Positions 42,440 through 52,833 are shown, numbered from the stretch's first letter. The stretch: 64,000 nt of DNA from Lepidostoma basale (GCA_022606425.2 JAHDVF020000215.1:620001-684000), one strand, 5' to 3'. Numbers and translations: made by a program. The notes: generated from the letters alone by a model not told the origin.

Positions 42440-42744
42440 TTAATCACGCCTTTATAACCAGGACGTTATCCTTGGAGTACTGCGATAATCATAATATAAA
42501 TTAAACAAAAACGCAAAAACGAATGTCGTCAAGAAAGAGTACGAGAATATTTTGAATACAAGAGAGCAAGAGAGGAATACTTCAATTTTCTACGAAATTA
42601 AATCGAAAAAATCGAAATGCACACGATACGCATGCCCGAGAACGTTTCTGGAATTTTTTAATTAATTCTGATTATTGTTGTATGACTGTAGTGTAGATAA
42701 CAAAAGGAGAACAATTTGGTGTTGTTAATTGTGAATTTTTTAAA

Positions 42745-43135
42745 CTAACTAATTAACTTACCATTACGCCGTCTCCCCGAAGGAATAGGCAGAAATAATG
42801 GACTGCCACACTTTTTTTTCCTGACATATTTATTTAACTCAACATTCATTCATAGTGTCATGCACGCGCGTCGATTTCTCTGACTTTTCAGGTGGCCGAC
42901 ATTCAATATTTAATTTATTTGATCGTGCTACCTTTTCCTCGGTCTTTCTATATTTCTGGTTCCATTTACATCGTTAAGATATACTTTTTTTTACCATTCT
43001 TTCTTCATTCATTCTTTCCATGTGTCCAACCCATCTTAATGATCCTTTCATTATTTTGTTCATAACACTGTCATTCGCACCGCATTCACTTCTTATGTTT
43101 TCATTCGACACTCTATCCCCACATTCGTCTAAGAG
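42745..43135 (-). mobile_element. LINE-A 3' fragment
   Basis: The complement of the tail (CTAACTAATTAACTTACCAT), then the terminus. The - strand peptides in broken frames are INQILNVGH-like, RACMTL-like, MNKIMKGSLRWVGHMERM and RSECGAND. Ends at ERSLRRM-like sequence at about 43135. Confidence 0.7.
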
Positions 43136-44165
43136 ATCTTTATAAATATAAAAAAATAAAATTCACACGTTAAATTCACATACAATAGTTACATTGTATT
43201 CCCATGAGTAGAAAACTCATTATGGGACACAAAGGATAGTTGCATATAAAATAATTGTAGGGCATTCAAAAAATAGAAGAAAAAAATACTTAAAACAAAA
43301 ACATTTTACAATATGTACATTTTGTGACTTTATAAAATTATTTTATTATACATTATAATATTTGATCATTTTAATACATTATAAGTTGCATTATTTAAAG
43401 AAAAAATAAAAACATATGTAAATAGTGAATTAACTTAATAGTATTCACCACATAAAAATAAAAAACAAAAACGATATAATAATATAAATACGCAAAAATC
43501 CGGATTTCATCAAGAAAAAGTACGAGAATATTTTGAATGCAAGAGAGCGAAAGAGGAATACTTCGCTTCTCTGCGAAATTATTTCGAAATGTACACTATG
43601 CGCATGCCCGAGATCCTGTATGGAATATTTTAAATTTAATCCTGATCATATTTGTATCACATTTGGTATTGTTAATTGTGAAACTTTCAACATGCGTGAA
43701 AGAAAAGATTTACTTTAATAGTAAAAAAATATTAACGATTACGATTTTACAATGAACTGTGTTTTTTAAAAGTTAAAAAATATTCACTTCCGTGAATATT
43801 GAACGGGTGATAACTAGTTTTATTACATTTAATCTCGCCTGTGAGCGTCTCAGTGCGATGCGTAAGTGGATGTTAATATTATTCCAGGTGTTTTTTTTTA
43901 CTTCAAATTAAGTACCGCCTCACGAAGTGTCCCTGAGATGCGAATCCCAACTTTTTACCTTTTCTCTCATAAATAAAATTATCTTGAAGCGAGAAAAAAA
44001 ACAGAATACATGCTATTAACCAACAGAAAGTGCGCAAATACTTTTTATTCCAACTGCTGTAAATAAAATTATTTTAAATCGTAAAATTGTGTACAGTGTA
44101 AAATGTTGTCCCCACACGTTTATTTTTTGTTTGTTGTTTCTTGAAAAATGCTGTAAAAAAACTGT
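43136..44165. other. No gene; local similarity between 42.5 and 43.5 kb
   Basis: The stretch at 43495-43600 (CATCAAGAAAAAGTACGAGA, TGCAAGAGAGCG, GAAATGTACACTATGCGCAT) is a diverged copy of 42520-42640. This suggests an old local duplication or a dispersed repeat. No coding signature. Confidence 0.45.
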
Positions 44166-44169
44166 ATAT

Positions 44170-44680
44170 TAAATAATTAATACGAATGAAAATGTCTGTT
44201 TTCTAGAATAATTTTAATGGTTTGTGGGAATTACATAAGAAAAACTTGCAAAATAGAGGATATCGTTTAGTGGAGTAGATTCGGAAGAAGATACTGGAGG
44301 GACCATGTAGCCTGAATTGATGGTGACAGACTTGCATATACAGCCGCTTATGAAATCCCCTCCGGGCATCGCCCACCTGGAAGACCGCCTAAGAGACGGA
44401 AGGACAGTTGGACCTCATCATTCGACGAGACATGATTTCTGTGTCACAGATCGTCAGATCTATTAAAAAAATGAGAAGAAAGAATTACATGTTTCCCCTT
44501 TCTAAGGCATTATCAAATGTAGCGAAAATCAAGCGCGTTGTTGTTTATGGTATATACCCGAGTAAAAGGAACGGAATACGTCTTTGCGGCCTGATAATGC
44601 ATTTTAAAGATGAAACATGTCATTCCGATAAACTATAATATAATTATTACAAAACTGACGTTTTCATCCGTGTTGATTAT
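44170..44680. repeat. H4 repeat split by a LINE-B insertion
   Basis: The H4 body AATGTCTGTTTTCTAGAATA begins at the left, and the degraded core region GAATTACATGTTTCCCCTTT...AAGGCATTATCAAATG resumes at 44482. Between them lies LINE-B with a perfect 9-bp TSD, GAATTACAT. The right part ends in GAAACATGTCATTCCGATAA and the shared TTTCATCCG body. Confidence 0.7.
44237..44481 (+). mobile_element. LINE-B 3' insertion with 9-bp TSD
   Basis: GAATTACAT flanks it at 44228-44236 and 44482-44490. The insert decodes in pieces to KTCKIEDIV, RFGRRYWRDHVA, GDRLAYTAAYEIPSGHRPPG and PKRRKDSWTSSFDET, ending GATCGTCAGATCTATTAAAA. It is 5'-truncated to 245 bp. Confidence 0.85.
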
Positions 44681-44969
44681 GTATTAAATATATTTTGTAT
44701 TTACGCAATATTATGAAACAATAACTGATACTATTATAAATTTTCCTCGATAGGGGATACCGATAAATTGGACTACACTTTTCTGTATCTGACACATTTC
44801 CCTAGAATCGCACTGTCGCATGTACAGAATGCTGCACGTAGAATCGTCATACTCGTAACGTGGTCGACATTTCTTTTAAAAATTGATTCATTAATCTGTG
44901 TCATGATTTCCTCGGTCTTCCTCGTTTCCATGTGACAGAACCATCATAGCGATCATTTTACGATTATTA

Positions 44970-45235
44970 TCTTTCTTTCTTCTTCTTCTTCCTTCTTGTA
45001 GACCTATGTGATATGTTCTCTAGAGTGTTGCTCCTTCTGTGAGGTATACTCCCAGCTGTTTTTCCATATTGTATGAGGTCTTCCACGAGGACGAGTCCCA
45101 TGAGGATGATTATGCAATGCAATATAGGGGAGTCTGGTGGTGTCCATTCTTTGAACATATCCGTATCAGTCCCTTTTTCGCTGTCTGCTCCGTCTTATAA
45201 TATCCTCAACCTCACATATCTCTCTTATTCTGGTG
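44970..45235 (-). mobile_element. LINE-E 3' fragment
   Basis: TTTCTTCTTCTTCTTCCTTC is the complement of the (AAG)n tail. The - strand peptide FKEWTPPDSPILHCI and the GRPHTIWKNSW-like block match LINE-E at 57948-58160. Confidence 0.65.
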
Positions 45236-45324
45236 TTCATCACGCGATCTCGCAGTGTCTTGCCTGCTATCGATATTGCTGTGATATCGATAGTGTTTTG
45301 CCTGCTATACTATATTATTATTAT

Positions 45325-45463
45325 TTGGCGATGAGGTTCGCAACCCATCACACCGCGTATCCCGCGGGGCGAAAAGAGAAGGATGAAGTGCCGCATCAGT
45401 AAAAGTGTGACAGTTCATTCTTTCTGCCTACCCTTTCGGGGAGACGGCGTGATGGTTAGTTAG
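45325..45463 (+). mobile_element. SINE-L copy, 5'-truncated
   Basis: Begins GGCGATGAGGTTCGCAACCC and runs through GGGGCGAAAAGAGAAGGATG, GTGACAGTTCATTCTTTCTG to GGGGAGACGGCGTGATGG and (TTAG)2. Confidence 0.75.
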
Positions 45464-46590
45464 TATACTATATTTCGTCCAAACTATATTATCTTCATTA
45501 ATTAATGTTTTATAATTGTAAAATGTTTTCACACTACTTTTTCTCTTGGATTTAATTGTTGATATAATTCTCCATTTATTATTTTTTTGCCTGTTCCACA
45601 TATTACAAAACAATGTTGCATAAAGTTATTAATAATATTTTAATATGTTTTCAATTAAATTTCCATTTAAAAAAAAATCTTCACCTTTTTAAACCATGTC
45701 TTTCAAATTTAAACCAAAGGTGTTTAATCTAACTCTTCAACGCGTTTCACTACGCACGTTTGCCCTACTCCTAAACTGAAGGGAAAAAACGCAATTGATT
45801 TTTTTCACTGTAGGCTATTAATTGACACAAAACGTTCTTAGAATCGACATCCACGAAAAGCCGCGTGGATATTGCCTTTTATTATATTCTAAACCTTAGG
45901 TAAGTAACGTGATATACCTAGGTAAGTAACATGCAAAGATTTCAATAACGTTTTCGACACCAACAAAAGAACGTTATAAATCACAGCCGTAGAAAGTTTA
46001 AACTATTTAATCATAGAGCAAGAATTACATAAAGAACATAATACACCCAATAAACCATAGAAATATTCAATAGAATGTCTCCGCGAGTTCACATAATTGA
46101 TTTCTATTGAGTGTCTATGGCGTGTTAATGTCTCCTTACTCTCCCCTTTCTTCTCAAAATATGCAAATGGACACCTTAGGAGCGTTTAACATTGTCTAAT
46201 GGTAATTTAATTTACTGGAGAAAGTTCAATGGGCAGCTTGCGAAAGCTGTCACCGCACGCGGTGTTTGGATAATAATGATTATAAACACATGACAGACGG
46301 CAATAATCCGTATTGAATTGACACGACCAGCGAACTGCGGACGATAGCCAGGTAGGCGCGCATTATTCAAATCAAGCGATGCATTTAGATTTTTATCTCT
46401 GTAATAATTTCCATAGATGTCTAGGCGTGCCCATTATTGCGCTCGGATAATGACTTCATCTTCATTAGAACCGAGTTTATTATTCGACTTTTATTGCAGA
46501 CTGTATCTTCGAGCAGACGACAATGGCAATAAAACGGTTTTGTAAAAAATAAAATAAAGGATTTATCTCGCAGTGAAATGTGTAATAGTA
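45464..46590. other. No gene; possible regulatory block at 46130-46470
   Basis: No coding signature. The block 46130-46470 is balanced in composition, lacks the window's repeats and contains the octamer ATGCAAAT at 46161-46168. It could be conserved non-coding DNA, but the sequence alone cannot show it. Confidence 0.35.
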
Positions 46591-46595
46591 AAATA

Positions 46596-47129
46596 CAAGG
46601 TATCTCAAAAGAAAGTTTATGTTTTAATTCAGAACCTTATGTGGAGATTTAAGATGACTTCTTGCGTGCCTGAATTGCAAAACTTTCCTGGCTTAACCAA
46701 AGAATATGGTTCCAGCAGGACGGAGCAACGTCACACACGTCCAATACGCCTCTGCTACGAGTTCGTGAAATTTTCCCTGGCAAATTGATCTCCAGGAGAA
46801 GTGACGTAAATTGGCCTCCACTTAGTCCTGATTTAACCCCTACGGACTTTTTTCCTGTGGGGTTATCTCAAATCTATAGTTTACGCCAATAAAACGCATT
46901 TGACAAAAAAATGTTCTTCGCGAAATAGCTGCCATTACGGAGTCTACCTGCCAAGCCGTCATAAGAAATTTTACTGTTCGACTAAATGAGTGCCGCGAAC
47001 GCGAGGGTTTACATTTGGAGGATATGTATATTTTTTAAATAAGTTCCCAAATTGTGTACTTAAATAAATAATAAATGGCAATGTTTTTAATCGATTCACT
47101 AAATATAAACTTTCATTTGAAACACCTTA
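46596..47129 (+). mobile_element. Internally deleted mariner-family element with transposase remnant
   Basis: Flanked by TA on both sides (46594-46595, 47130-47131). The inverted ends CAAGGTATCTCAAAAGAAAG and (complemented) TAAGGTGTTTCAAATGAAAG match at most positions. The + strand from about 46690 encodes, in broken frames, WFQQDGATSHTS, then NWPPLSPDLTPTDFFLWGYL and HLEDI at the end. The QDG and SPDL..DFF motifs are the second and third catalytic blocks of Tc1/mariner transposases. The first catalytic block is missing and the whole is 534 bp, so it is dead. Confidence 0.8.
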
Positions 47130-47284
47130 TACTACTCAGAATAAAATAATTCAAATTTGAAACACATTCTACGTATTGTCTAAAAATAACAATTAAAATG
47201 CATTTGATTTTAGAGCATACGGATCCTCTCTATGGAGAAACGGCATATTATTGTTTGGTAGTATATTTTTATATCATACTTGTA

Positions 47285-47475
47285 AGGTGAATGACGACCT
47301 TCGTGGCAGAGTGGTAACGACCTCTGACTTCCATGTTGGAGGTCCTGGGTTCGATTCCCGGCGATGGTAGTGTGATTGTCACACTGTCTTTGGTCTGGTG
47401 TAGAATTCACGTGTCAATAAAATGGCGATAGATTGGCTACCTATCACATGTCACGAGAATCAATATTTTGTACAC
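47285..47475 (+). mobile_element. tRNA-derived SINE (T1 family), best head
   Basis: The tRNA-like head CGTGGCAGAGTGGTAACGAC, ATGTTGGAGGTCCTGGG and TTCGATTCCCGGCGATGG has clear A and B boxes. The body GTGTGATTGTCACACTGTCT, GTAGAATTCACGTGTCAATA is shared with the copies at 7618 and 51885. The body continues well past a tRNA length and is repeated elsewhere, so it is not a functional tRNA gene. Confidence 0.7.
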
Positions 47476-47654
47476 AGTAATTGGGTCCAAACGACCTGTT
47501 TTATATTTCATAAGTGGTTTACACCATTGGTTTAGAATAAGAATACAGGTCAATATTATATGTCGCATAAATGCCTCAATAATACTAGATTTACTGGCGG
47601 GTTCTGGGTTCTGGATTCATGGGTTCCGTAAATCTAGTGTTAAATCTAAAAATA

Positions 47655-47735
47655 GTGACCTTTTATCAGGATAGAACTTTTTGGCGCTCCATCATCTCTG
47701 CCTGTTTCGTGTTAGTTAGTTAGTTAGTTACCCTG
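47655..47735 (+). mobile_element. LINE-A 3' tail fragment
   Basis: TATCAGGATAGAACTTTTTG and GGCGCTCCATCATCTCTGCC match the LINE-A terminus, followed by (TTAG)4. About 80 bp. Confidence 0.5.
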
Positions 47736-48034
47736 TTTGTACAATAGTTATATAATGCTTTATATTATATAATAGTAAACGAGAATGCTAGCATAATATG
47801 CCTTTCTTTACGCGAATTCCTCTGCAGCGGAACAATAGCAGCATCAGCGCTGGATGGCGGTGATAGTGAATGTCACTTCTGTCGTGTCATTATATGACAT
47901 TGACACAAACAATGGCCCATCGCGTACCGCACCGTTTCCCGCTAACAATGAATGCACAGCCGACCATGTATGAGTTGCACTTCTGCAGCCCGGTACAAGT
48001 ATTTCTTAAGCACGAGTATTAGGTACACCCGACC
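47736..48034. other. No gene seen
   Basis: Balanced-composition patch near 47860-48000 without coding signature. Confidence 0.35.
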
Positions 48035-48283
48035 ATAATATCATCTATATAAATAAAAATGTAAATGTTTGTTCCTAATCTTAAATCTCTGAAAGTTATT
48101 CACCGATTGCTTTAAAAAATGTACACAACGTTACATTTGAGTTCACGCGTGTTTTAATTTATCAATATAAACAAAAATGTAAAAGGTCGTTGGCTCATAA
48201 TCAATAAATCTCCGAAAGTTTTTCACCGATTGCTTTGTTGTTTTTTTCACAACGTTACATTTGAATTTGCACGTGTTTTTATT
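48035..48283 (+). mobile_element. Helitron-like 5' end, two tandem units
   Basis: TCTATATAAATAAAAATGTA, TCTGAAAGTTATTCACCGAT, ACAACGTTACATTTGAGTTC appear in one unit and again as ATCAATATAAACAAAAATGT, TCCGAAAGTTTTTCACCGAT, ACAACGTTACATTTGAATTT about 130 bp later. A TCTATATATA start and a GAAA...ACCGATT block are typical of insect Helitron 5' ends. No Rep/helicase frame and no 3' CTRR hairpin is seen. Confidence 0.5.
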
Positions 48284-48284
48284 T

Positions 48285-48640
48285 ATCATCTTCTTCTTAT
48301 TCAGCCTATTCCCGTCCACTCTTGGACAAAGCCTCCTCCATTCGCTTCCATGCCACTCTGTCTTATGCAGACATGTCTGTTCAGATCATCCTTCCACCGT
48401 AGTTGCGGTCGCCCTGCATTTCTCTTTGCCGTCCACGGTCTCCAAGTCAGCAGTCTTCTTATCCATTTTTCTTCCGAGCTTCTGGCTACGTGACCTGCCC
48501 ATTGTCATTTTAAAGTCGCTACCCGGTGGATGATGTCAGTGAGCTTTGTTTTTTCTCTCACTGTATCGTTTCTGACTCTGTATCTTAGGCTTATTACTAA
48601 CATGGCTCTTTCCATTATTCTTTGGGTCACTCGTATTATT
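48285..48640 (-). mobile_element. LINE-D 3' fragment
   Basis: The left end TCTTCTTCTTATTCAGCCTA is the tail side. The - strand peptides in broken frames include KWIRRLLTWRPWTAKRNAGRP-like and LRWKDDL-like sequence. Shared with 53785-54117 and 22052-22212. Confidence 0.65.
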
Positions 48641-48912
48641 TATATCTCGGACATATCAGACCTGACCAAATATGAGACCTTGAAAATTGTACACAGAGTG
48701 ACCATGGAAGAGTCAACAGACAGCAGCTACAAATTAACTAAAAATTCAGACGTACACAGACACTGGACCAGGAACTGTGACAGATATAACTTACCGAATG
48801 CACGAACTAAGACAGGACAATCAAGGATATTGAACAATGGACTGAAACTTTACAATGAACTACCAAAAGACACAAGGAGTCTCACTACAAATTAATTTAA
48901 AATATACCTGAA
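48640..48912 (+). mobile_element. LINE-G-like C-terminal fragment
   Basis: The + strand frame, open for over 80 codons, reads LTKYETLKIVHRVTMEES, HWTRNCDRYNLPNARTKTGQ and SRILNNGLKLYNELPKDTR. The NLP..RT..G...I...G..LYN.LP pattern is the extreme C-terminus of CR1/Jockey-group LINEs. No polymerase motifs remain. Confidence 0.65.
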
Positions 48913-48994
48913 ACATTATATAATTACAAGTAAGATCTAAAAAATTATCCATATAACCCAATTGTTTTTTTTTAATTAAATTAAAAAAAAAATT

Positions 48995-49145
48995 AATATC
49001 AAATATTGAATGTCGGCCACGTGAGGAGTCGAGGAAATCGACGTACATGCATGACACAATGTATGAATGTTGAGGAAGCGAGAAAAGTATGTCATGAAAG
49101 AAAAGCGTGGCAGTCCATTATTTCTGCGATCGTTAGTGAGTTAGT
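48995..49145 (+). mobile_element. LINE-A 3' fragment
   Basis: AATATTGAATGTCGGCCACG (ILNVGHV), then MTQCMNVEEARKVC and WQSIIS, followed by a shortened terminus. Confidence 0.65.
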
Positions 49146-49149
49146 TTTA

Positions 49150-49228
49150 CATATCATATATTATTATTATTATTTTGTTGAAAAAACTCCTTACATCATT
49201 ACAGCGCAAGCCAAATCGATGTAAAGGG
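49150..49228 (-). mobile_element. T1 SINE 3' end fragment
   Basis: TTATTATTATTATTTTGTTG followed by ACAGCGCAAGCCAAATCGAT matches the 3' end of the T1 SINE at 51885 and 7618. Only the last 80 bp is kept. Confidence 0.55.
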
Positions 49229-49974
49229 AGAATGTATATAATATGTAAAAATACTGTAATATGTGATGTAATATTATACTCGTACATACCAAATAATGCA
49301 AACGATTTTTTTTATTAATTTTTGTAGTCTACACTAGGATCCTACGTTCATAAAAGTTAATCAAACAGCGGTATAACTGTATTGAAAAGAACGTCACTTA
49401 CCGACAATACGAAATGGTAAACGAACGCGTAATCGCGTTTTCAAATTCAACCCGAAAAACGGCATCGCAATACGAAAATGTTGTACAAAAGAAAATTATT
49501 CAGATTTATATTATAAGCGCCTCGTTTCTCGGTCTGTGCGGCATTAAAAGTTACATTACAAAACCGCAATGTCCCCATTCTAGCGAATAACTTTTATGGG
49601 CCCAGATTATTTCTGTAGCTTCCCTTTATATATAAAAAAATAAACATAATTTTGTTTTTATAAACGCGCATAACGCTATTTGGTAAACAGTTTCATCGTA
49701 CTTGGAGTGGTGCCTAATCCTCGAATGTGATTTTGCGAGGGTAATCAGGTTTCGCAAACACTATCGTTGTATTGTTACGGTGGCAAAATATTATTAAGTG
49801 TAGTAAGCCTGTTGTTAAATTTTGTAGCTCATGGTATTTTATCTTACTTCAATTGTTATGTTGACAGCGCAAACGTTAAAATGGCGGAACAACTTTCATG
49901 TTTTGATGCTGAAATAAAGTAATAAATTAATAATACTCGTAATTAAATTAAACGATATTTTTAATAGCTACATC
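49229..49974. other. No gene seen
   Basis: No recognised feature. Confidence 0.4.
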
Positions 49975-50040
49975 TACTTTTTTCTTTATTTCAACCGGTT
50001 TCGCTAGGCTGTCTGTCATCGACAGAATCTGTCGTAGTAG
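49975..50040 (-). repeat. H2 repeat, degraded
   Basis: The - strand reads CTGTCGATGACAGACAGCCT, AGCGAAACCGGTTG, AAATAAAGAAAAAAG. Stem II is altered and the GUC site is lost. Confidence 0.45.
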
Positions 50041-50159
50041 TAGTATTAAATAAACATTGAACCTATTTTAGAAGGTAAAAATATATATTTTAACAATAAT
50101 TAATGTTTTTAATTGAAATTTCTTGGTAGAAGTTCATTTTAAATAATGAAAACAAAAAA

Positions 50160-50610
50160 AAATTGATGCAAAATTTCTTTATTATTATGTATTTAGTGTG
50201 CTTCCACTTGTGTTTATGTTCGACCGGTTTCGGCAGCTTGCTGCCATCTTCTGGTCCATTACACCAGAAGATGGCAGCAAGCTGCCGAAACCGGTCGAAC
50301 ATAAACACAAGTGGAAGCACACTAAATGAATCGTGTTTTTCAGAAGTAGCACACATCCAAGTAACCTCAACTTTACAGGACGGACAAAAACTGTCTGGTA
50401 CAAAATGTTCCTACAATATATATTTTTTTTTCAATACACATTTGTCATAGGGAGTAAAATAGACAAATGTGCATTGAAAAAAATATATATATTGTAGGAA
50501 AATTTTGTACCAGACAGTTTTTTGTCCGTCCTGTAAAGTTGAGGTTACTTGGATGTGTGCTACTTCTGAAAAACACGATTCAAATACATAATAATGAAGA
50601 AATTTTGTAT
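50160..50610. repeat. H5 nested double palindrome
   Basis: Two palindromes back to back within outer inverted arms (CAAAATTTCTTTATTATTAT at 50169 and its near-complement near 50588-50607). The first is centred near 50258 and contains head-to-head hammerhead-like motifs. Its + strand motif reads CAGAAGA (50265-50271), T, GGCAGC-AA-GCTGCC, GAAAC (50287-50291), CG, GTC (50294-50296). The second is centred near 50456, with arms of about 120 bp that include CAGAAGTAGCACACATCCAA and TCTGGTACAAAATGTTCCTA. Confidence 0.75.
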
Positions 50611-50629
50611 ATATTTTTTTTGTTTTCAT

Positions 50630-50850
50630 TTTAACGATTTAAATGGAACTAAAAAAATAGGAAGAACGAGGAAAACGAGGCACGATAAAATAAATCAAAT
50701 ATTAAATGTAGGCCACGTCAGGGGTCGGAGAAATCGACGTGAGTGCATGACACGATATATGAATGTTGAAGAAGCGATAGAAGTATGTCAGGAAAGAAAA
50801 ATGTAGCAGTCCATTCTTTCGGAGAAACGGCGTGATGGTTAATTAGTTAG
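50630..50850 (+). mobile_element. LINE-A 3' fragment
   Basis: NDLNGTKKIGRTRKTRHDKINQ, then NVGHVRGRRNRRECMTRYMNVEEAIEVCQE. Truncated inside the terminus; ends CGGCGTGATGGTTAATTAG. Confidence 0.7.
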
Positions 50851-50961
50851 GTATTAAAAAATAACGATTTATTTAATTAATATTTCAAATTAAGAGATTC
50901 CAATAAAATCAGTAGAAAATCATAATACTCGTATATTCCAAATTAATCCATTTCTAAAAGG

Positions 50962-51064
50962 CGGCCATGTTCGAAGTCAAGGCAATCGACGAGTGTACGT
51001 GTCACGGTGTGTGAATGTAGAAGATCCGTAAGAGTTGTCAGGATAGAACAGTGTGGCGGTCCAT
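50962..51064 (+). mobile_element. LINE-A 3' fragment, diverged
   Basis: GGCCATGTTCGAAGTCAAGG and GTGTCACGGTGTGTGAATGT correspond to GHVRSQ and the CMNVE region. Ends at the GTGTGGCGGTCCATCC block. Confidence 0.5.
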
Positions 51065-51094
51065 CCAACCATTCCGATGAAAAGGCGTTATTTG

Positions 51095-51290
51095 ACTTGG
51101 ATCTTTTGGCTTACAGAGGTTCAGCTCTTGTGGCTATTCCTCTTACGTCTGATGGGAACATAGTTGGAATGCTGATTCAATGGGTTGTTGGTTTGATTTG
51201 TGTGACCCGGAGTTTTCCTATGAAAGAGGATCGATTTTGGGCGCTTGTGGCCGCTGGGAGTGTTTGGGTTGAAATTTGAGCGGGATTTTA
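51095..51290. repeat. Unclassified interspersed repeat (copy of 21.1 kb)
   Basis: GACTTGGATCTTTTGGCTTA, CAGAGGTTCAGCTCTTGTGG, CTATTCCTCTTACGTCTGA, GTGACCCGGAGTTTTCC, AAAGAGG. Parallel in order to 21065-21240. Confidence 0.55.
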
Positions 51291-51639
51291 ATGTAGGGTT
51301 AGGATATCAAGGGAGTCCTTTATAAATGTTTATTTGTTTGTTCAAATATAATCATTTTGTTAAACGGGTGTTTTCATTAATATATGGAGTTTTATATATT
51401 TGTTCAAAAACAAAAAAATAATACAGAACTCTTTGAAAACCTGGATTTCAATATACCCGTGTTGAATTACAGACAAGAATTTATTGGCAGATTTCCGACA
51501 CGTGGAATTCTCGTTTGTATATGATACCCGCATAAGGGCAGAAGATTTTCTCTTTTTACTGTACCTTAGCATATTAGTATGTTTATTAATATTTACCGAC
51601 TTGTGTAATTTGTCAAGAGGTAATAAACGTGGCACGATC

Positions 51640-52185
51640 AAATGTTGACTAGTGTGATCTGTATATGAGAGTATCAAATGCAAATGTAAGAAGTGAATGC
51701 AGTGCGAATTGAAGTGCTATAAACAACAAATTGAAAGGGTCATTATGATAGTTCGGACACATGTAAAAAACGAATGCAGAAATTATCGTACGTAAACGGA
51801 ACTAGAAATAGAGGAAGACCGAAGAATACGTGGCACGATCAAAGAAATCAAATATTAAATGTAAGGAGTTGGAGAATTTATTATTATTATTATTTTGTTG
51901 AATCGCTCTTCACATTATTACAGCGCGAACCAAATCGATGTTAAGGACATAGCTATCATATTGGTTCTCGTGACATGTGATAGGTAGCTAATCAGTCTCA
52001 ATTTATTGTCACGTGAATACTACACTAGACCAAAGACAGTGTGACAATCACACTGCCATCGCCGGGAATCTAATCGGGACATTCGGTGTGGCGGTCAAAG
52101 CACTTACCACTCGGCCACGAAGGTCGTCATTAACAACGACACGCATGCATGACACGATGTGTGAATGTTGTGGAATCGAGACTAC
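51640..52185 (+). mobile_element. LINE-A fragment split by a T1 SINE
   Basis: The left part covers RVSNANVRSECSAN-like through TRNRGRPKNTWHDQRNQILN to about 51880. LINE-A resumes at 52134 with CGACACGCATGCATGACACG (TRMHDTMCEC) and ends near 52185. The SINE between them is the younger insertion. Confidence 0.65.
51885..52133 (-). mobile_element. tRNA-derived SINE (T1 family), in LINE-A
   Basis: On the - strand: head CGACCTTCGTGGCCGAGTGG, then a degraded B box, GTGTGATTGTCACACTGTCT, TAGCTACCTATCACATGTCA, ATCGATTTGGTTCGCGCTGT and AAT-rich tail. It interrupts LINE-A cleanly. Confidence 0.7.
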
Positions 52186-52270
52186 ACTCGAGCACTTCTG
52201 TGTCTCTGAAGTAACATAACTAACTGACTAACATCCTCCAGCACGGCTGAGTTCTCGAAATATCTCCTGA

Positions 52271-52455
52271 TTAATCTAAATAAATGTGTTTTGATTTGCC
52301 CATCTCTTCGATGTTGCAGAGAGTTGATCCCCAGCATTCACAAAAGAAATACCGTGGGATAGAGTCACGGATAGCTATCATACCAGAATAGAGATACTTC
52401 AGAATTTTTTTCTGAACCCTCTCCAGCATAACAAAATATCTCGCCTCGTGAGGAC
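52271..52455 (-). mobile_element. LINE-G-like fragment
   Basis: The - strand frame reads FVMLERVQKKILKYLYSGM and then DSIPRYFFCECWGSTLCNIEE. LERVQK.FL is common beyond the reverse-transcriptase core of CR1/Jockey/R1-type LINEs. Short and without active-site motifs. Confidence 0.5.
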
Positions 52456-52833
52456 TCGTGCGACCTATCATGACGTACGCTGTAGAGACGCGGGCCGACA
52501 ATGTGCGAACCAAGGGACTACTAAGAACATCGGAGATGAAGGTCCTAAGATCAATTACTGGAAAAACTCTCAGAGATCGTGTCCGCAACGTAGACATAAG
52601 AAAAACTTGCAAAATAGAGGATATCGTTCAGGGGAGTAGATCCAGAAAAAGATACTGGAGGGACCATTTGGCTCGAATGGATGGTGACAGACTTGCATAT
52701 ACAGCCGCTTATGAAATCCCCTCCGGACACCGCCTACCTGGAAGATCACCTAAGAGATGGAAGGACAGTTGGATCTCATCATTCGATGAGACATGATCTC
52801 TGTGTCACAGATCGTCAGATCTATTAAAAGAAG
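52456..52833 (+). mobile_element. LINE-B C-terminal fragment, open 112 codons
   Basis: MRPIMTYAVETRADNVRTKG, KVLRSITGKTLRDRVRN, RKRYWRDHLARMDGD, YTAAYEIPSGHRLPGRSPKRWKDSW and the TCGTCAGATCTATTAAAAGA 3' end. Very close to the copy at 38885. Confidence 0.85.

Noticed and set aside
47290..47365. tRNA gene candidate with clear A and B boxes
   Set aside because: The sequence continues into a body shared with other copies at 7.6 and 51.9 kb, and the acceptor stem does not pair properly; it is a SINE head.
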